Assembly: GCF_965363235.1 (NCBI RefSeq)
Contig: NC_134840.1
Span: 58,894,793-58,958,792 of the forward strand
DNA from: Mytilus galloprovincialis
Lineage: Eukaryota; Mollusca; Bivalvia; Mytilida; Mytilidae
Reading direction: 5' to 3'
Length of the DNA: 64,000 bases
A program made the position numbers and the translations under genes. Below, piece after piece: positions 62,001-64,000 of this stretch (position 1 is the stretch's first letter; each line of letters begins with the position of its first letter). The notes under the pieces were generated by a model. It searched no databases. It saw only the letters and a program-made list of their open reading frames with translations, and was not told the DNA's origin.

Positions 62001-63949
62001 ATGCTTTGGACTTTGATAAATTGTTGAAAATCACAGTTATATGGACTTTTTTTCTAAACGCTTTCAGATATTGGGATGATTTTTGGCATGTGAGTTAACC
62101 AATCAAGTTTAAGTTTTGTTCTGCTAGGCTAATTTTTGCCGAAATTACGTGCTTTGGACTTTGATTTATTGTTGAAAATCACAGTTATACAGACTTTTTT
62201 CTTTCGACTCCAGATTTTGAGCTGATTTTTTTTTATGTGATACTACCATCATGTTTGTGTCCACATGTGTTATTGAAATTGCACATTTTTCAACTTTGGA
62301 GACGGGGCCATTCGTGTCCCTTTGACACATTTAGTTTTTACATCTTTTGACAAGCACATATCTACCAATCAAAGAGAAAGGTGCTAACTGCTCCTAAATA
62401 TGAAAGTTTCTGACACTGACATGCGCGTAGCTACGTTTACGTCAAAACGCCCGGTCGTACACTTGAATTTTGAAAATAAAACAAATAATCGACATAGAAT
62501 AAGAAAAACTGGTCAAAAGCACATCATCCTTGTGCTTCTTTTTTCAATGGATTGTAATTTTGAATAAAAAGGGACTAAATTTACTCAAATAGATCATTTA
62601 ATATATTTGTTCGAATCTTGTAAAAGTCTGAATCTACTATGAATTCTACGTACTTTTCTTATATTTAAAGCAATTCACTATCTGCTCAGATTCGATATGC
62701 TGTTTGTATTTTTGTCGAGCCTGTGATTTATGTCCTAAAAGCGAGACAAAGCGGCGTCAATATTTAGGTTCCGAATGTGGATAAAGTCTTTTGAATGACT
62801 CTCCGTGAAATTCTACGAAAGTTGGACAGAAACTGTTTATGATCAAAAGAGTATTCAGAGCAATATAATAATGCAATTATATCTTTAATTTTCCCGCATT
62901 TTAAGGACAAAACGTATTTCTTTCTGCAATTAATAAGTGGTCGCAGTTTGGGCTTACATTTTATTATTTCTCAATTACATTAACTACTTGTCGAACATTT
63001 ATCGAATTTTATGAAAATGCTGAAGAAGCTTTTTCAATGACTAATGTCTAAAGCTAAAATTTTGAAAGCATTTGTTTTCGTTCATTTTTCTGTTCTTTTC
63101 TGATAGACAGATAGCCGGGCTCTTCTTTACGCAATTAATTGTTTTACATGCTCAATTTATAAACCTTCATAGATTGTTGTGAAATATTCCAGATCAAGAA
63201 AAAAATATCAAAAGAAAATTTTAGATGACCATTAGGCTAGCTTCCAGTTTAACACGATGAATAAGTTAACATATGTATTACACAATTTAACCAAAACAAA
63301 CCAACCATTTAGATTCAAAAGTATGTTGCTATCAATGATTTTTTACTGACAGAAATCATTACGGTATCTCATTCTCGATAGCTTTCGGGGGCTTCGTCCC
63401 TTTCGAACACACTTCCAGCAGATGATTTAACATTGAGCAGTTGGCACCCCTCATATCCCTCGCCAAGGTTCGGGCGTACACGTAAAAATGACCCAGCTAC
63501 GCCACTGACTGAATTGGTGTAACCTTTGCTCATCAAGAAAGCATTTAAATGAGACAGGTCTTTTACACACATAGTTTTGAATGCAGTTAAGAGTTTTGAA
63601 TACTCCTGATTTCAATCTGCTGCAGGCATGTGAATTATGAACTATGCGTGTGTGTATATTTAAAAATACAAATTAAATTAAGAATTATACTAAGTGTGCA
63701 TCTGCCTTTGGTTGTTTATGAACAACACATATTAATGAAACCATTGATTACATATAAAGAAAATAAGAAAATATGTATTAACAAAAATACTGAAATCCAA
63801 GGTAAATTAAAAGTTTATATTATATATTGTAGGAAGTTGAAGCTGACAAGTCTATAGAAGACCTACACAGAGAAATTCTAGTGATTACCCAAAACATTAT
63901 TGAAGAATCTGGTCATAAACCTTTACAACAATTATGGTCAGATGAATAG
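56026..63949 (+). CDS. DTYMK: Thymidylate kinase (dTMP kinase), 5 exons, 244 aa
   Basis: Phosphorylates dTMP to dTDP with ATP, an obligatory step of dTTP synthesis by both the de novo and salvage routes. Exons 56026-56254, 58415-58523, 59379-59469, 60084-60272 and 63833-63949 total 735 nt and stay in phase. The P-loop GCDHSGKT lies at residues 46-53, the dTMP-binding DRY at 129-131 in [12 protein letters not shown], and the lid [10 protein letters not shown] at 176-185. [15 protein letters not shown] and [13 protein letters not shown] match the eukaryotic enzyme closely. The human protein has 212 residues; this frame adds about 30 at the N-terminus that are basic, hydrophobic and free of acidic residues ([16 protein letters not shown]), which suggests a mitochondrial presequence. 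The internal [17 protein letters not shown] would start a protein of usual cytosolic length. AATAAA lies at 63972. The last intron, 3.6 kb, is full of repeats. Confidence 0.97.
56602..56742. mobile_element. GGCGGATCCAG miniature element, 141 bp
   Basis: Inverted ends GGCGGATCCAG (56602) and CTGGATCCGCC (56742), with C-rich inner arms GGGCCCGGGCCCCCC and GCGGGCCCCCC. Short and non-coding. It lies in thymidylate kinase intron 1. Confidence 0.85.
60466..61543. mobile_element. hAT-like non-autonomous element, 1.08 kb
   Basis: Ends CAGTGATCGGGAAGG and CCTTCCAGATCACTG are inverted with one mismatch. ACATA flanks both sides. GGCCCATT-type motifs (AAAATGGCCCA) lie near the right end. No transposase seen. 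CAGTG ends suit hAT, but the usual 8-bp duplication is not clear. In thymidylate kinase intron 4. Confidence 0.75.
61640..62340 (+). repeat. 148-bp tandem repeat element in thymidylate kinase intron 4
   Basis: The phrase TGTTCTGCT followed by CTAATTTTTGCC recurs at 61821, 61969 and 62118, so the period is 148-149 bp. The flanks read GGCCCCACCACTAAGTGGTC on the left and GACGGGGCCATTCGTGTCCC on the right, the same GGGGCCA end type in opposite orientation, which suggests a mobile unit. Confidence 0.8.
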
Positions 63950-63971
63950 GGTTCAGGTTGCTAAAATATAA

Positions 63972-63977
63972 AATAAA
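63972..63977 (+). terminator. Poly(A) signal of thymidylate kinase
   Basis: AATAAA 22 bases after the TAG stop. Confidence 0.65.
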
Positions 63978-64000
63978 TTTTAAAGAGGGGGTGAAAAGTT

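Overview
The window is nuclear DNA from an animal with intron-rich genes and abundant short dispersed repeats. The proteins are clearly metazoan (cullin-4, a SLC2A13-type sugar transporter, thymidylate kinase). The repeats match, from memory, families that are ubiquitous in marine mussel (Mytilus) genomes. A Mytilus-like bivalve is the best reading; the genus is an inference. All introns proposed here have GT...AG ends, and each gene model was checked for codon phase across every junction.

Layout. 1-5343: repeats, no confident gene. 5344-28842 (minus): a complete 21-exon cullin-4 gene (825 aa). Its introns hold a 100-bp tandem array made from its own exon (10801-11500), a 4.3-kb self-nested transposon block (21638-25894) and three small inverted-repeat elements (27058-28425). 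28843-32815: a palindromic AT satellite (29143-29700) and retroelement and dispersed-repeat remnants. 32816-38808 (plus): an unrecognised six-exon gene with a 53-residue internal duplication and two alternative last exons. 38809-42732: no gene seen. 42733-44980 (plus): an unrecognised three-exon gene (357 aa) with an RRM-like C-terminal pattern. 45069-52808 (minus): a complete nine-exon SLC2A13-like proton/polyol cotransporter (578 aa), convergent with the preceding gene, with only 88 bp between stop codons. 52809-56025: repeat remnants. 56026-63949 (plus): a complete five-exon thymidylate kinase (244 aa) with a possible mitochondrial N-terminal extension.

The named genes are housekeeping and functionally unrelated: CUL4 scaffolds CRL4 ubiquitin ligases, SLC2A13 moves polyols, DTYMK makes dTDP. 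They do not form a pathway or operon. No CRISPR array, convincing tRNA or rRNA was seen. The most unusual structure is the array of CUL4 exon ends with attached splice donors. The two unrecognised plus-strand genes are the best candidates for undescribed proteins.
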